Assembly (NCBI GenBank): GCA_029298735.1
Contig: JANSLP010000005.1
Span: forward strand, 310,001 to 374,000
Direction of reading: 5' to 3'
Source: Ophiostoma sp. CBS 140.51
Taxonomy: Eukaryota > Ascomycota > Sordariomycetes > Ophiostomatales > Ophiostomataceae
Length of the DNA: 64,000 nucleotides
In this document: one piece after another, positions 1 to 10,987 of the stretch
How the letters are laid out: the number at the start of each line of letters is the position of its first letter
How positions within the stretch are numbered: the first letter of the stretch is position 1
Notes under the pieces: generated by a model
Seen by the model: only the letters and a program-made list of their open reading frames with translations
What the model was told of the DNA's origin: nothing
The model's database searches: none
Translations under genes and position numbers: made by a program

Positions 1-785
1 TCTCTTTCTACTTTTGATATTCGGCTTCACATGCATGCTACGGCGTGCAATGTTTTGTTTTTACTTCTGTTCTTACTTTGCTTCACTTTGCTTCTCTCAT
101 CTCATTTTTAAGGCGTGGTTGGAAAGGAAACTCTACGGACGGAATCGGAAATTTGGTTTGGCGTCTTTGTGATACGTTTGTTCTTCTTTGTTTTTATCTC
201 ACGTCTCTTTTTCTTTCTGTTTCTTCTTACGTCGTCTGCTTTCTACTTTATGACGGCCCCAAAGGGGAACTATTAGACGCCTTCAATGAATGGCGCGGCA
301 AAGCATAGCATGGATCGGTATCGTTTGTCTTTTTTCCTATCAAATCCATTATTTTCACATTTTAATGTATGCTTGTATTGTGTTCAGTAAAGTTGTGCCC
401 TGTTTGATTTAACGGAACATGTTGTAAACCTTTTTGATATGTAAGTGGTGTTGCTGTGCTGTTGTGATTGTTGTTATGAATTATGAAATAATTGTTGTAT
501 TTTCATTTTGTATTTTCATTCTGTTATTAAATATCACAGTGAATCGAAATGTTTGAAAATAAATCATGTTGAAATAAATAATTGATACAAATAAACTCAA
601 AATGTCATTCCCTTTAAAATGTAAAATTAACAATAAAAAAAACTCCTGGTTTTCTCTCTATATACGAAAAAAAATGAAGATGATGATGGCTATGCAATTA
701 ATGTCATGCTTTTTTGTGTAGAAAACGGGTAGAGAAGTGTCCCGTGTTCCATGCCTGTCCCAACCCCTTTCCTTAGCCCTTGTCT
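1..785. other. AT-rich intergenic segment at left edge
   Basis: No coding region is recognisable. The stretch from about 330 to 700 is AT-rich, with poly-A runs and AATAAA-like strings, as expected for the 3' flank of the minus-strand gene that ends at 786 and possibly of a gene beyond the left edge. The longest local reading frame (45-308, 87 codons) has cysteine/phenylalanine-rich chance composition and no recognisable domain. Confidence 0.5.
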
Positions 786-2777
786 TTACTCCTCCGCATC
801 GCTTACATGGCCGTTGACGCCGTTGATGCCGTTGACACCGTTACGCTTGTCCAGCCGGCCAACCTCAAAGACGACAGCACCGTTCCGTGCACCCTCCTGG
901 CGGCCCCAACGACCGAGACGGTGCTCCTGGCCGACAGCCACGACAACACTCAGGCCATCACGGCCGCGCTCACCGCGCTCAAAAGCGGCAATGTCGTTTA
1001 CAACGCCGGGGATGGAGAAGGAGGAGGTTGATGATGTAGGGGAGTCAACACCCAGAACGCCAAGCGACTCCAGCTTGCGCTTGTCCTTGCTCAAGCACCA
1101 CACACGCACACAGCCGTCCCAGCTGCCGCTAAAGACAATGTCCGAGTAGGGGATGGTGCGCAGCGCCGTGATCCAGCGCGGCTGCGGCGGCGGCGGCGGG
1201 TTGGCGGCCTGGTTGGCGGGTTTCGCCATGGCGGCGTCGTACTGGTCGCGGTGCGTCTGGACGGGCTCGAGGCCATGGGCGCGCGGAATGACGTGCATCG
1301 GCTTCTTTTTTTGTGTGCTCCACAGCGCCAGCGCGCCATTGTCGCTGCCCGTCACAAACAGCTCGTCGTCGAGCATGGCTACGCGGTCCATGCTGCCCTC
1401 GTGGGCGAGCGAGTTGGGGTCCGTGGCCGTGGTGCCGTCGCCATTCTTGGCGTTCTTGCCGCCTGTTCCGCCACCCCGAAAGACGAGCTGTGTCTCCTCG
1501 ACGACCTTCCACATGCGTGCTGTGCGGTCGCGTGTGCCGACACTGACACACTTCTCCTGGGCGAGGGCGTCAATGTCGGTGATTTCGTCCTGGTGGCCAA
1601 ACAGGGTTTGGACGTAGGCGAGCTCGTCGAGACTCCAAATCTTAATGGTGCGGTCCTTGGAGCACGAGTACAGCTGGTTGGTGCCGCGGCGGAAAGCCAG
1701 ACCAGTAACAGCGTCACGGTGGTGGGTAAAGACGCGCACAGGCTTGAGCGTCTCGGCGTTCCACACAACCATGCGCCGGTCAGCGCCGCCCGTCACCACA
1801 AAACGGCCGTCCTGCGACGCCGCTACGCAGATAATGGCGCCAACATGGCCACGGTAGTCCTTGTCCTTGCGGCGCGCCGGGTTGCCGCGGCGGTACAGGA
1901 TCCGTTGCGGCTGCTTGCGCGCAGGCACCTCGGCGACGTCCTCTTCGTTGTCGGCAGACTCCTTGCTCTTGCCCTCCTGCTTCTTCTTGTTGCTCCGCTT
2001 CCGGTTCTTGTTCTTGAGCTTCTCCTCTTCCCACTTCCGCCGCGACTCCTCACGTGCCTTCCGCTGCTCTTCTGGGCGGTCCTGGATCCGCCACTTGGTC
2101 AAGTAGACGTCGCTCGACACCGTGTAGGCGTACGGCGCGCAGACGGCCACCGCATTCACGTTCTTCGCATTCCACCGCAGCAGGCAGTGGCCCGCATCCG
2201 TAAAGCCCAGCTCGCCCGCCAGCGACCGGTACACGCGGCCCTTGGCCTCGGCCACGTCTTCTTGCAGACGCTCGGCAATCAAGTCGCGATCGACATCCTC
2301 GGCGTCGAATGCATAGATATCACCGTCGGCACCTGCTGCGCCCTTGACTTCCTTCTTGACATTCTCTAGGTACCGCTCGGCCAGCCGCAGTCGCCGTTCT
2401 GCCGCCGTCTCGCCCTCGTCGCCGTCCGAGTCGTCGTCGTCACCAGCCTCGTCGTCATCGTCGCCACCGCGTGGCCGGCCATTCAGGCCATCGTCGTCCG
2501 AATCGCTGCCCGAAACAGACTCGTCTTCCTCCTCGGCCTCCTTCTTGGCGCGTGCCGAGAGCTTCTTGACGTATTTTGTTTTGGAGGTGGCGTCAGCAAC
2601 CGTGTCATCTCGTGATGACCGCGCCGTGTTCTTGCCGGAAGATGTTCTTGCTTTCGAGGAGGAAAATGAAGAGGAGGATTTCGTTGTAGAGGCAGAGGAT
2701 CGTTTCTTTGTGGGAGCTTCGGGCGCGGCGGCTCGTTTCCGCTTCTTCTCGCCGGGGACCGTAAAAAAGGAAGACAT
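786..2777 (-). CDS. RRP9: U3 snoRNP-associated WD40 protein RRP9 (U3-55K)
   Basis: Intronless, 663 codons. Rrp9/U3-55K is the U3 box C/D snoRNP-specific WD40 protein of the nucleolar SSU processome, needed for early 18S pre-rRNA cleavage. In the sequence: a basic Ser/Lys-rich N-terminus; an Asp/Glu tract at about residues 85-130; a helical segment with RLQEDVAEAKGRVYR; then WD40 repeats from about 310 to 635 with GGADRRMVVW, SKDRTIKIW, TRDRTARMW and GSWDGCVRVW. The family-typical ending HRLGRWGR is near residue 632. The tail repeats NGVNGINGVNG. I chose the ATG at 2777-2775 (MSSFFTVPGEKKRKR) because the frame upstream opens only with a TTG. It diverges from the proteasome gene at 3563. A long antisense frame at 1251-2369 is a codon-bias shadow. 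The assignment is secure; the N-terminal length is the only soft point. Confidence 0.93.
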   Translation of the reverse strand: MSSFFTVPGEKKRKRAAAPEAPTKKRSSASTTKSSSSFSSSKARTSSGKNTARSSRDDTVADATSKTKYVKKLSARAKKEAEEEDESVSGSDSDDDGLNGRPRGGDDDDEAGDDDDSDGDEGETAAERRLRLAERYLENVKKEVKGAAGADGDIYAFDAEDVDRDLIAERLQEDVAEAKGRVYRSLAGELGFTDAGHCLLRWNAKNVNAVAVCAPYAYTVSSDVYLTKWRIQDRPEEQRKAREESRRKWEEEKLKNKNRKRSNKKKQEGKSKESADNEEDVAEVPARKQPQRILYRRGNPARRKDKDYRGHVGAIICVAASQDGRFVVTGGADRRMVVWNAETLKPVRVFTHHRDAVTGLAFRRGTNQLYSCSKDRTIKIWSLDELAYVQTLFGHQDEITDIDALAQEKCVSVGTRDRTARMWKVVEETQLVFRGGGTGGKNAKNGDGTTATDPNSLAHEGSMDRVAMLDDELFVTGSDNGALALWSTQKKKPMHVIPRAHGLEPVQTHRDQYDAAMAKPANQAANPPPPPQPRWITALRTIPYSDIVFSGSWDGCVRVWCLSKDKRKLESLGVLGVDSPTSSTSSFSIPGVVNDIAAFERGERGRDGLSVVVAVGQEHRLGRWGRQEGARNGAVVFEVGRLDKRNGVNGINGVNGHVSDAEE

Positions 2778-3562
2778 GGTGCTTGCAAGCAACCACTCTT
2801 GGGAGGTAAAAAGATGTTGGTTTTCTTTAAGATGGGTGTGGAATTGTCATTTGTAGTCTCTCGAGAAGAATTGCCGTGTTGTGAGGGTAAAAAGGGGCGT
2901 TGTTGGTCGTTGCTTCCCTTTGGATGTTGACGCTTTTGGCAGAGAAAAGAAAATTTGGCTGGCAACTGCTGCAAACTTTCTTCACGACCGCTCGCTGCTG
3001 CCCGTTCGAAACTTTTTTTCAAAAGTCCCCACTTTAAAATGAGAGCGCCAGTTCTTATCGCAGGAACGAACGTCCGATAAGAAATGGTAAAAGTGGAGAC
3101 ATCAATATGAACTGACCGCCTTTGCCCATTGGCTCTTACCGGGCAGGGCAATACTATTGTCCGCGGCGAAGCTTAGACCCACTTTCTGCTCAATTGGGCC
3201 GTTCAGGCAGGCGGCAAACGAGGCGCCACTGCTGGCTGGGGGCAGGAACAACTGAGAGAGCAAGAGCAAGCCAGGCTGTAGCTGCATGGCGCGTTCAGGT
3301 CCAGTCCCAGGTTACAGACAAGCCAACGCCAGCCCCAAATCGACTGTACTGCATCGACCATCACCACAATCGAATTGATACAAACACACGACGACGCAAC
3401 GACGCAACGACGACGAGCTTTATTGCATTACGAACTCATCTCCGGCGACTAGACATCCATCTGACGAGCCTTTTACCTACGTTTACCGTCAACGCGAGAG
3501 CTCATCCTCTCGTCCTTTTCCATCTCGGAACTTCTGGATAGCTTCCTTGAGCTTCAATCATA
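2778..3562. promoter_or_regulatory. Divergent promoter region RRP9 / PRE1
   Basis: This 785-bp spacer separates the head-to-head RRP9 (-) and PRE1 (+) genes, so it should carry both promoters. It holds A/T runs near 3009-3040, a PACE-like 9-mer at 3210-3218, and a CA/CGA-rich stretch at 3355-3420 just before PRE1. No coding frame is convincing. Shared control of a ribosome-biogenesis gene and a proteasome gene is inference from the arrangement. Confidence 0.5.
3210..3218 (+). promoter_or_regulatory. Candidate PACE-like element (GGCGGCAAA)
   Basis: GGCGGCAAA differs at one base from the yeast proteasome-associated control element GGTGGCAAA, the Rpn4 site. It lies about 345 bp upstream of the proteasome beta-4 start and on the same strand. 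Whether an Rpn4-like factor works this way here is unknown, and one 9-mer match can be chance. Confidence 0.25.
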
Positions 3563-4229
3563 ATGTAAGTCGACATCGGGGCAGCTTCTGGGCCCTGGAA
3601 CACTGCTAACACATCCCAGGGAGGTCCTGCTGGGCATCACGGGCAAGGACTTTGCCCTGATCGCGGCATCCAAGGCGTCGATGCGCGGCCCGACCGTGCT
3701 CAAGGCCACCGACGACAAGACACGGCAGCTCAACAAGCACACCCTCATGGCCTTTTCCGGTGAGGCGGGAGACACCATCAACTTTGCCGAGTACATCCAG
3801 GCCAACGTCCAGCTCTACACGATGCGCAACGAGGCCGACCTCGCGCCCACCGCCATTGCACACTTTGTCCGCGGCGAGCTGGCTTCGAGTTTGCGGTCAC
3901 GGAAACCCTACACCGTCAATTTGCTGCTGGGCGGCGTCGACCCCATCACACACAAGCCTAGCCTCTACTGGCTCGACTACCTTGCGGCTCTCGCGCCCGT
4001 CCCCTATGCCGCCCACGGCTACGCCCAGTACTACTGCCTGTCCATCCTCGACAAGCACCACCACCCGGACATTACCCTCGGCCAGGGCATCAAGCTCATG
4101 ACCATGTGCACCGACGAGCTGAAGCGGCGGTTACCCATTGACTTCAAGGGCATGATTGTCAAGGCCGTCACTAAGGACGGCATTGTCGACGTCGAGTTTG
4201 ACGATGACAAGATTGTCAAGTGCCCGTGA
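3563..4229 (+). CDS. PRE1: 20S proteasome subunit beta type-4 (PRE1/PSMB2)
   Basis: Exons 3563-3564 and 3620-4229; 203 residues (yeast Pre1 has 198). This is a non-catalytic beta subunit of the 20S core. The protein begins MEVLLGITGKDFALI and continues with DDKTRQLNKHTLMAFSGEAG, FAEYIQANVQLY and DYLAALAPVPYAAHGY, all family-typical. It lacks the propeptide and N-terminal Thr nucleophile of the active beta subunits, as expected for beta-4. The first exon is only the AT of the start codon: ATG at 3563-3565 is followed directly by TAA if unspliced. Using GTAAGT at 3565, branch GCTAAC at 3605-3610 and CAG at 3617-3619 joins AT to G and restores ATG GAG GTC. The intron is 55 bp. Identity is very secure; the start-codon intron is strongly supported by the frame and splice signals. 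Confidence 0.95.
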
Positions 4230-5604
4230 GGGGTGACGTGGCAGAAGGGATGTGACTCTCTGGTCGACGGAGGAGGACAGCAAGAATGGAGAGAAAAGAG
4301 GAAGTGACGCTTGTACAATATACCATTCTTTGGCACCTTGACAGAAGCATAATCAACATACATTTGCGCAATGAAGAAAATGGCTGGACGGTGTGAATAT
4401 GCTCCGACAAGTACCTTGCAGTCGTATGCTGCAGCCCATTACTTATCTGGCTACTTCGTAAATTGTGTTTCTCATCAAGGAGGACCTGAAGTGAAGGACA
4501 GTGTAGGGTGATACTAGCCTCACCAATATGCAATACACAGTCACGTGACCATATTGTATATGTAGAGTTTCGAGTGCATATTAGGGTCCTCATAGACTGC
4601 TGTACAACATCTCTGCCTGACGTCAGGCCAGATTTTTTTACATTTCTCTTGCCTGACTGTTGGCTACAGTACACTCTGCAATATTTAGAGGAATCCTGGA
4701 AAATAGAACACGTTGATTTCTCATATGTTGGCGAGGCTGACTATTTACTCATTGTTTGTATAGCCTTCACTCTGCAATAATATAGACTCAAGAGTGAGAG
4801 GCAGTCAAGAGAAGTGATATTGGCTTCAGATATACAAACAGGCAGAGAATATACAAGCACCTTCCTCAGTTCTCAACTCATCGCTGACTGCATTGTCTGT
4901 CAAGCTAACTTCGACACATGTAAATCGACACAGTGAATTTTGGTGAATACAGGTTTGTTAGAGGCTAGTCAGCATGCTCGCAAGCCTAACGCTCGGCCAT
5001 GCCACAGCCTAACCGCTACGGAGTTGCCTACGCCCTACGGACTGGGTCAGAAGGCTCGGAAGCGCTCTTTCTTCACTTTTGCCACCAGAGGCAAACAGTG
5101 CGACGGCGACTGTGCGGCGACTTCCACTGGGACGTGCCTGCCATTCCCTGCCAATTGTGTTGTTTTCGCCTGTCTTGCCTTGCCTGCCTCACCTGCTTCA
5201 ACGGGGCTCCTTCTAGAAACGCCTTTTGTTCCCTGCTGTGACCAGAATTCAGGGGCTCAGAGGGGCTCCTCGCTGCCAGGGAATAGGGGGTGGCAGCCTG
5301 AGCGGCAGGTGGGGTCCACTGGACGAAATCTTATCTTGGTCTCAGCCCTCTAAAATCGCTTCACTCTTTCCTTGGCAACAGGGTCCTTCCTGCCGCGGTG
5401 CCCTGTTTTGTTTGCTGCACAATGGATGGCAGGATGGCTCTTTCCCAACTGCCACAACTGCCAGATACTGTTTGAAAAGGCTCTTTCCGTGTTTGACTCA
5501 TTGATCATCTGGTTTTTGCACACAAGGCAAAGTGCCTCACATTCACGTATTGTTTGCTCCTGCCGCACGGGTCAGAAACCCTCAGACTGCGCTGAGTGGT
5601 AATG
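4230..5604. other. Intergenic region between PRE1 and the DED1 leader
   Basis: Holds the 3' end of PRE1 and then about 1 kb with no convincing frame. From about 4950 it becomes rich in CCTGCC/CTCCTGC-type strings, which recur before MKT1 (10411-10435), and probably contains the distal promoter of the DED1 gene. The reading frames here are short and low in quality. Confidence 0.45.
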
Positions 5605-6488
5605 CCTGTGGAACGATTAGCTGCTCCTGCCGCGTGCTGGATCGTCGGTCTGACCGCCTAACTCGTCAAAACTCGTCACCGCTACAGTGCCTGCCTCCTG
5701 CCCACTTCGCAACAAACGCAGGCCAGCCTCCCACCTTGCGGAAGCCGCTCCTGCTGTTACTAAAAAATTCGAAATTTCCGGGCTAACCACTTTTAGCGCA
5801 CCCTATTTTCCTTCTCTTGCCTGCCTCTCTGCCAGTCTCTGGTGGTTCCTTCCGCTTTCCACTCCTTTCTGGCGTGCAACCGTAGCCCGACACAGGGAAG
5901 GAGGCCAAACCTAAATTTTTCTTCAAAACAACGCCCACTCTTTTTCTTCCTCCTTTCTTCCAAACTTTTTCCTTCTCCTTTTCCACCCTCATCCATCCCC
6001 CATCTATCCCACGAGGATCGAAACAACTACTCTCCAAAAGTTATATTTCGTCTGTCCTTTGTTTTCCTTTTTTTCTTGTTCCTTTAGAAGACTTTTGTTT
6101 TTGTTTTCTTGAGGTTTTCGAAAAATCGTTTGTTCCGTCTTTTTTTCTTCTTTTGTCCGTCAACGAAGGAAGAAAATCATTCACGGAATACCTCCGACCA
6201 CCGTCTGAAAAATACCAGAGAACAATCTGAAGCCCGTCTTTCATTTTCCGTTCTCTTTTCACGTCTACGCTTTTCGCCATCCCGTCTTCGACGCGCCTAA
6301 TTTTCATCACTTTTTTAGCTCTTGTTTTCAGTCTCTCCTTTTTGAACACCCGTCCGTTCATTTCGAGAGCCTTTCGACAACCGTCCATCCGTTCCTTTTT
6401 CGACATTCATCCTTGCCGATCCTTCTGATTTCTCAGACCACGACCCTCGAGAAACGCCTCAAAAACGACCTCTCACAAAACCGCAATC
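5605..6488 (+). promoter_or_regulatory. ATG-free pyrimidine-rich leader/promoter of DED1
   Basis: No ATG occurs on the plus strand in these 884 bases. The last upstream ATG is at 5602 and the next is the DED1 start at 6489. From about 5930 to 6400 the strand is mostly T and C. Absence of ATG over such a length suggests that at least the 3' portion is transcribed and scanned as 5' UTR. The transcription start cannot be placed by eye, and a 5'-UTR intron is possible. Confidence 0.55.
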
Positions 6489-8679
6489 ATGGCTGACCAG
6501 CTGAACATGAACGGCCTCAACCTCAACGGTGACGGCCATGGCCCCCGTTCCTACATTCCTCCCCATATGAGGGGGAAGATGCAGCCGAACGGGGGTCCCC
6601 GTGGCCCCGACGTCGCCGGTCCTCCCCCCGCAGGCCCTGGCCCTGCTGCTTTCTCCGGCCCTACCCCGGCTGGTGCTGCTGCTGGCCCCACGCCTGCTGA
6701 TGCTGCCAACAGTGGCCTCAACGGCAGCGCATGGGCTGCAAAGTGAGTTTTCCCATCATCTTCGTGTGACTTTCGTCTCAATCTTCAGATCTTTTTTTCA
6801 GACTGCTAACATTCCTCTCAGCAACGCCCAGAACTTCAACGGCCGTGCCGCTGGCGGCAACAACTGGAACAACAACGGCCCCCGCCAGAACTGGGACCGC
6901 CCCCAGAGCTTCAACCCTAACGCATACGGCGGTCAGGGTGGTGGTCACGGCGGTGGCCACGGCGGCCACGGCGGCCACGGCGGTGCTGGTGGTGGCGGCG
7001 GCGGGTACGCCCGCGGCTCTGGCGATGGCCAGTGGCGCGACGGCAAGCACGTTGCTGGCCCTGCCAACCCCCGTGTCGAGCGTGAGCTCTTCGGTACTCC
7101 CGATGATCCGTCGAAGCAGCACACGGGCATCAACTTTGAGAAGTACGACGACATTCCCGTCGAGGCTTCCGGTCACGATGTCCCTGAGCCTGTCCTCACC
7201 TTCACCAACCCTCCTCTGGACGACCACCTGATCCGCAACATTGAGCTTGCCCACTACAAGGTCCCCACCCCCGTCCAGAAGTACTCCATTCCCATTGTCA
7301 TGGGTGGCCGTGACTTGATGGCTTGTGCCCAGACAGGTTCGGGCAAGACGGGTGGTTTCCTGTTCCCCATCCTGTCCCAGGCTTTCCAGACTGGCCCCTC
7401 TGCCATCCCGGCCAACCAGGGCGGTGGAGGCTTTGGCCGTCAGCGCAAGGCTTATCCGACCTCGCTGATCCTGGCTCCCACCCGTGAGCTTGTCTCTCAG
7501 ATCTACGACGAGTCCCGCAAGTTCGCCTACCGTTCGTGGGTCCGCCCCTGTGTCGTCTACGGTGGTGCCGACATCGGCTCCCAGCTCCGCCAGATTGAGC
7601 GCGGCTGCGATCTGCTTGTTGCTACGCCCGGCCGTCTTGTCGACCTCATAGAGCGCGGTCGCATCTCGCTGTGCAACATCAAGTACCTGGTTCTCGATGA
7701 GGCCGATCGCATGCTGGACATGGGTTTCGAGCCCCAGATCCGCCGCATTGTCGAGGGTGAGGACATGCCCAGCGTCCAGGACCGCCAGACGCTGATGTTC
7801 TCGGCCACCTTCCCCCGCGATATCCAGATGCTGGCCCGTGATTTCCTCAAGGACTACGTCTTCCTGTCTGTCGGCCGTGTCGGTTCGACGTCCGAGAACA
7901 TTACTCAGAAGGTTGAGTACGTCGAGGACAACGACAAGCGCTCCGTTCTTCTGGACATCCTCCACACCCACGGTGGCGGTCTGACTTTGATCTTCGTCGA
8001 GACCAAGCGCATGGCCGACTCGCTGTCGGACTTCCTCATCAACCAGCAGTTCCCTGCCACCTCCATTCACGGTGACCGTACCCAGCGCGAGCGTGAGCGG
8101 GCTCTGGAGATGTTCCGCAACGGTCGTTGCCCCATCCTGGTCGCCACTGCTGTTGCCGCCCGTGGTCTCGATATCCCCAACGTCACCCACGTCGTCAACT
8201 ACGATCTGCCCACCGACATTGATGACTACGTCCACCGCATTGGTCGTACCGGTCGTGCGGGTAACACTGGTATCTCCACCGCCTTTTTCAACCGCGGCAA
8301 CCGTGGTGTTGTCCGTGAGCTGATTGAGCTGCTCAAGGAGGCCAACCAGGAGGTTCCCTCGTTCCTCGAGACCATTGCTCGTGAGGGCTCCTACGGCGGC
8401 CGCGGCGGCCGTGGTGGTGGCCGTGGCGGTGGCCGTGGCCAGGGTGCCAACCGCGATTTCCGCAAGTTCGGCGGCGGTGGCTTCGGCAACTCTGGCGGTG
8501 GTGGTGGCGGCGGCAGCTACGGCGGCGGCGGCGGCTACGGTGGTGGCTTCGGCGGCGCTCCCCCCAACCCCGGCTACGGTGGTGGTGGTGGCTTCAGCGG
8601 CGGCTACGGCGGTGGCGGCGGTGGCGGCGCCTACGGCAACCCCGGCGGCGGCGGCGGCCCTGGCCAGTCCTGGTGGTAG
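6489..8679 (+). CDS. DED1: ATP-dependent DEAD-box RNA helicase DED1 (DDX3 family)
   Basis: Exons 6489-6742 and 6822-8679; 703 residues. Ded1 unwinds structure in mRNA leaders during 43S scanning in the cytoplasm. Seen: N-terminal SYIPPHMRGK motif; Q motif with VPTPVQKYSIPI near 230; motif I AQTGSGKT at 254-261; motif II DEAD at 377-380; motif III SAT at 412; motif VI HRIGRTGR at 556-563; then a Gly/Arg (GGRGG) and Gly/Tyr-rich tail from about 610 that ends in SWW. The 79-bp intron has GTGAGT at 6743, branch GCTAAC at 6805-6810 and CAG at 6819-6821, and joins GCA AA to C AAC. Without splicing the first exon ends in a TGA within the donor. The gene is preceded by a long ATG-free leader. A 485-codon antisense frame is a shadow. 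Confidence 0.96.
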
Positions 8680-10325
8680 ATTCTTTCCTCTCCACCGAGG
8701 ATTTGGTCATAGTGCTGCTTCACCGGTTTTGGGGAAGTGAGAGGCGGGAGAACAACTTGCTGTTCTTGCTGCGTTTCCTCTTCATCCTGTTTGCTTTGCA
8801 CTTGTTTCGTCGTTTTTCCTTTTTACCACCGACAAAGCAGCACTATTAGCACCTGGGACCTGTCGACAATCGACGGCTTTCCCAATTTGCTACGGCCCTG
8901 GCTACACCAGCCTTACTTGATCTTTATCGCCTTCTTTTTCCTCTTTTTGTTTTGTGCCTTTATCTCTTCCACATCGACTCTTTATTTTCAAGTTTACTAT
9001 CTCGGTTTACGCGTCGCGACAAATCTCGCAACTTCGCAACCTCGCACTCGATCTGCTTTTATTTTTTCGGAAACATGCTTCGGCGGCGAGCATGACCCCT
9101 AGAAACGGATCTATAAGCCCGGCCCTTCTTTTGACGGGGGAAGGATTGGGCTTCGGATTCATTCAGGACACACTCTGGCGACAAAAAAAGTTAAACGATG
9201 GACCGCATTCTGCCTTTTTTTTCTTCTTGTTTCTGCTTTTCGTCCCCTGGTTTTTTTATGATACCCAATAGAATCTGAAAGACGAGGGGGGCATTTTATC
9301 TGTCTGTCCGTTCATCAAACAGGACATGGGACAGTGGAAGAAAGAAAAGAAGGAAACGAAAGGGAACGCTTAGAGCACATCATATCATGATGCACGTGCA
9401 CACGCATCAGCATGCAGACTTTTATAGAGCATGCATGCCTCGGTGTGCAATTATTGCATCGGACGGTTTATCGGCCTGGGAGCACCTCAACTCCTGGCCT
9501 GGTTTTAACGCTTTTTTTACGACTGTCATGATTGTGCTTAACTTGTCCGCGTTCCGAAACGGGAAAAACAAAAAAGGGGCATCGTTTGTTCGTTTTTTTT
9601 CTCTCTAATGCCTCTGCTTATAGAAATTTCATCTTAGGGAGGGAAAAAAAGAAAATGGGTTCATAGCATCGCCGCAATGCGTGTTTTCGATGCCATTACA
9701 TAGACTTTTAAATCAATGGTTTCTCGGATCTTTCTTGCCTTGCTTCTTGCTTGTGATATGTGATTGCTTTCGGCTATTCTTGATTTTGTTTTCTCAGTGA
9801 TATGTGATGGAAATGGTGATAGAAAAAAAAGATTGCTGTGAGAGTTTTGCAATTTGCTTTGATAGTCAGCCACGGTGGAAGAAGCAATGCTATAAAACAA
9901 TTAAATTCATTTCTAGTTATAAAATACTGCCCACTCTGTGGAAAACGCGTAACAGATGTCTACAGAAATCGTAGTGGTGAAAATACTGTACCATGGTGTT
10001 ATTGGAGAGTACTCGACATGAGGCTCCAAGTCAAGGCCAATTGAGTGCGTTTTGGGAAGCTTCAATGGATGCACATCAGGACACCAATATAAATGGAAAG
10101 AAGTCAATATATTCAATATAGAAGGAGCAAGTCTTTACAAGGCTGCTGCCTAAGCTATCAATTACATTCAAGTCAACAAAAGGCAGGTGCAACTTGCATT
10201 TGGCCCTGTCCTCGAGGGCAGCTGCAACTCACTCACAGCCAAAAGGCTGCAGATTTTTGGCGCTGGGTCGAGGGAAGGTGCAGCCAGCGGTTGTTGGTTG
10301 TGAGTGGGGCACTTTCCCCCTAATG
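8680..10325. other. Intergenic region after DED1
   Basis: The first few hundred bases are T-rich 3' flank of DED1. Beyond about 9300 the DNA is mixed and AT-rich with no recognisable gene. Two CTCCTGCTGG units occur in tandem just beyond the right end, at about 10411-10432. Frames of up to 138 codons at 8324-8740 are continuations of DED1 shadows. Confidence 0.45.
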
Positions 10326-10987
10326 TTTCTTTCTGTCCTTCCCTTCCCCTCGAGCCAGCTGCCGCCTTCCACCACCAAATTTTGGCTGGCCCCATAAAAT
10401 TTTCCCATCGCTCCTGCTGGCTCCTGCTGGTATCTGCTTGTGCCTAGTGTTGTTGTTGACCCTGACAGAGAGAGCTCCGTTTCTTCAGAGCATCGCCGCC
10501 TTCCCGACATCTTCACCTTTTGTCCTTTCGTCCCCTCCACTCTCTCCACCGGCCTCAATCCCTTTCCACAGCCACCACTCCCACGGACGGAGAGACCAGC
10601 ACTGCGACCTGTGCTTGCTCTCTGCCTTTTGCTGTCGGCTTCGCTGTACAGATCCGCGAATTGGACCAGCCACCTCGACAACTCCTGGACGAACGACCCT
10701 CCTCCTCCTCCGTGAATCGACTCAACCTCTACAGCTTATTGTGGACTCGTTCGACCCATCCCTTGACCCCTTTGACGCTCGACTTCGTACGCGTACCGGC
10801 CGAATTGCTCGGCAGGATCTCTGACGACTAACAGTCGACCAACCTCGAGCGCAATCGCCTCATCTTTCGCACGTGCCCAAAAATCGATCATCTACGTTCG
10901 ACCTCTCGTCGACCAACGAATTGAGCCAAGATAGCTTCTTCCAACTCTTCCACCGTCGACGCCCCCGACACCCCCGACTCTGAAAAC
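10326..10987 (+). promoter_or_regulatory. ATG-free leader/promoter of MKT1
   Basis: After the ATG at 10323, the plus strand has no ATG for 662 bases, until the MKT1 start at 10988. The stretch is C/T-rich, especially from 10490 to 10760. This fits a long scanned 5' UTR and supports the choice of 10988 as start codon, even though it lies in a 7-nt exon. Confidence 0.5.

Noticed and set aside
1251..2369. 372-codon plus-strand frame antisense to RRP9
   Set aside because: Leu/Val/Arg-rich shadow of a GC-rich coding strand; RRP9 on the minus strand has clear WD40 motifs.
2778..2792. Five-residue longer RRP9 N-terminus
   Set aside because: It would begin with TTG; the ATG at 2777 gives the natural start.
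6778..8235. 485-codon minus-strand frame inside DED1
   Set aside because: Fully antisense to helicase motifs; composition (Val/Asp/Gly) is the mirror of Ded1 codon bias.
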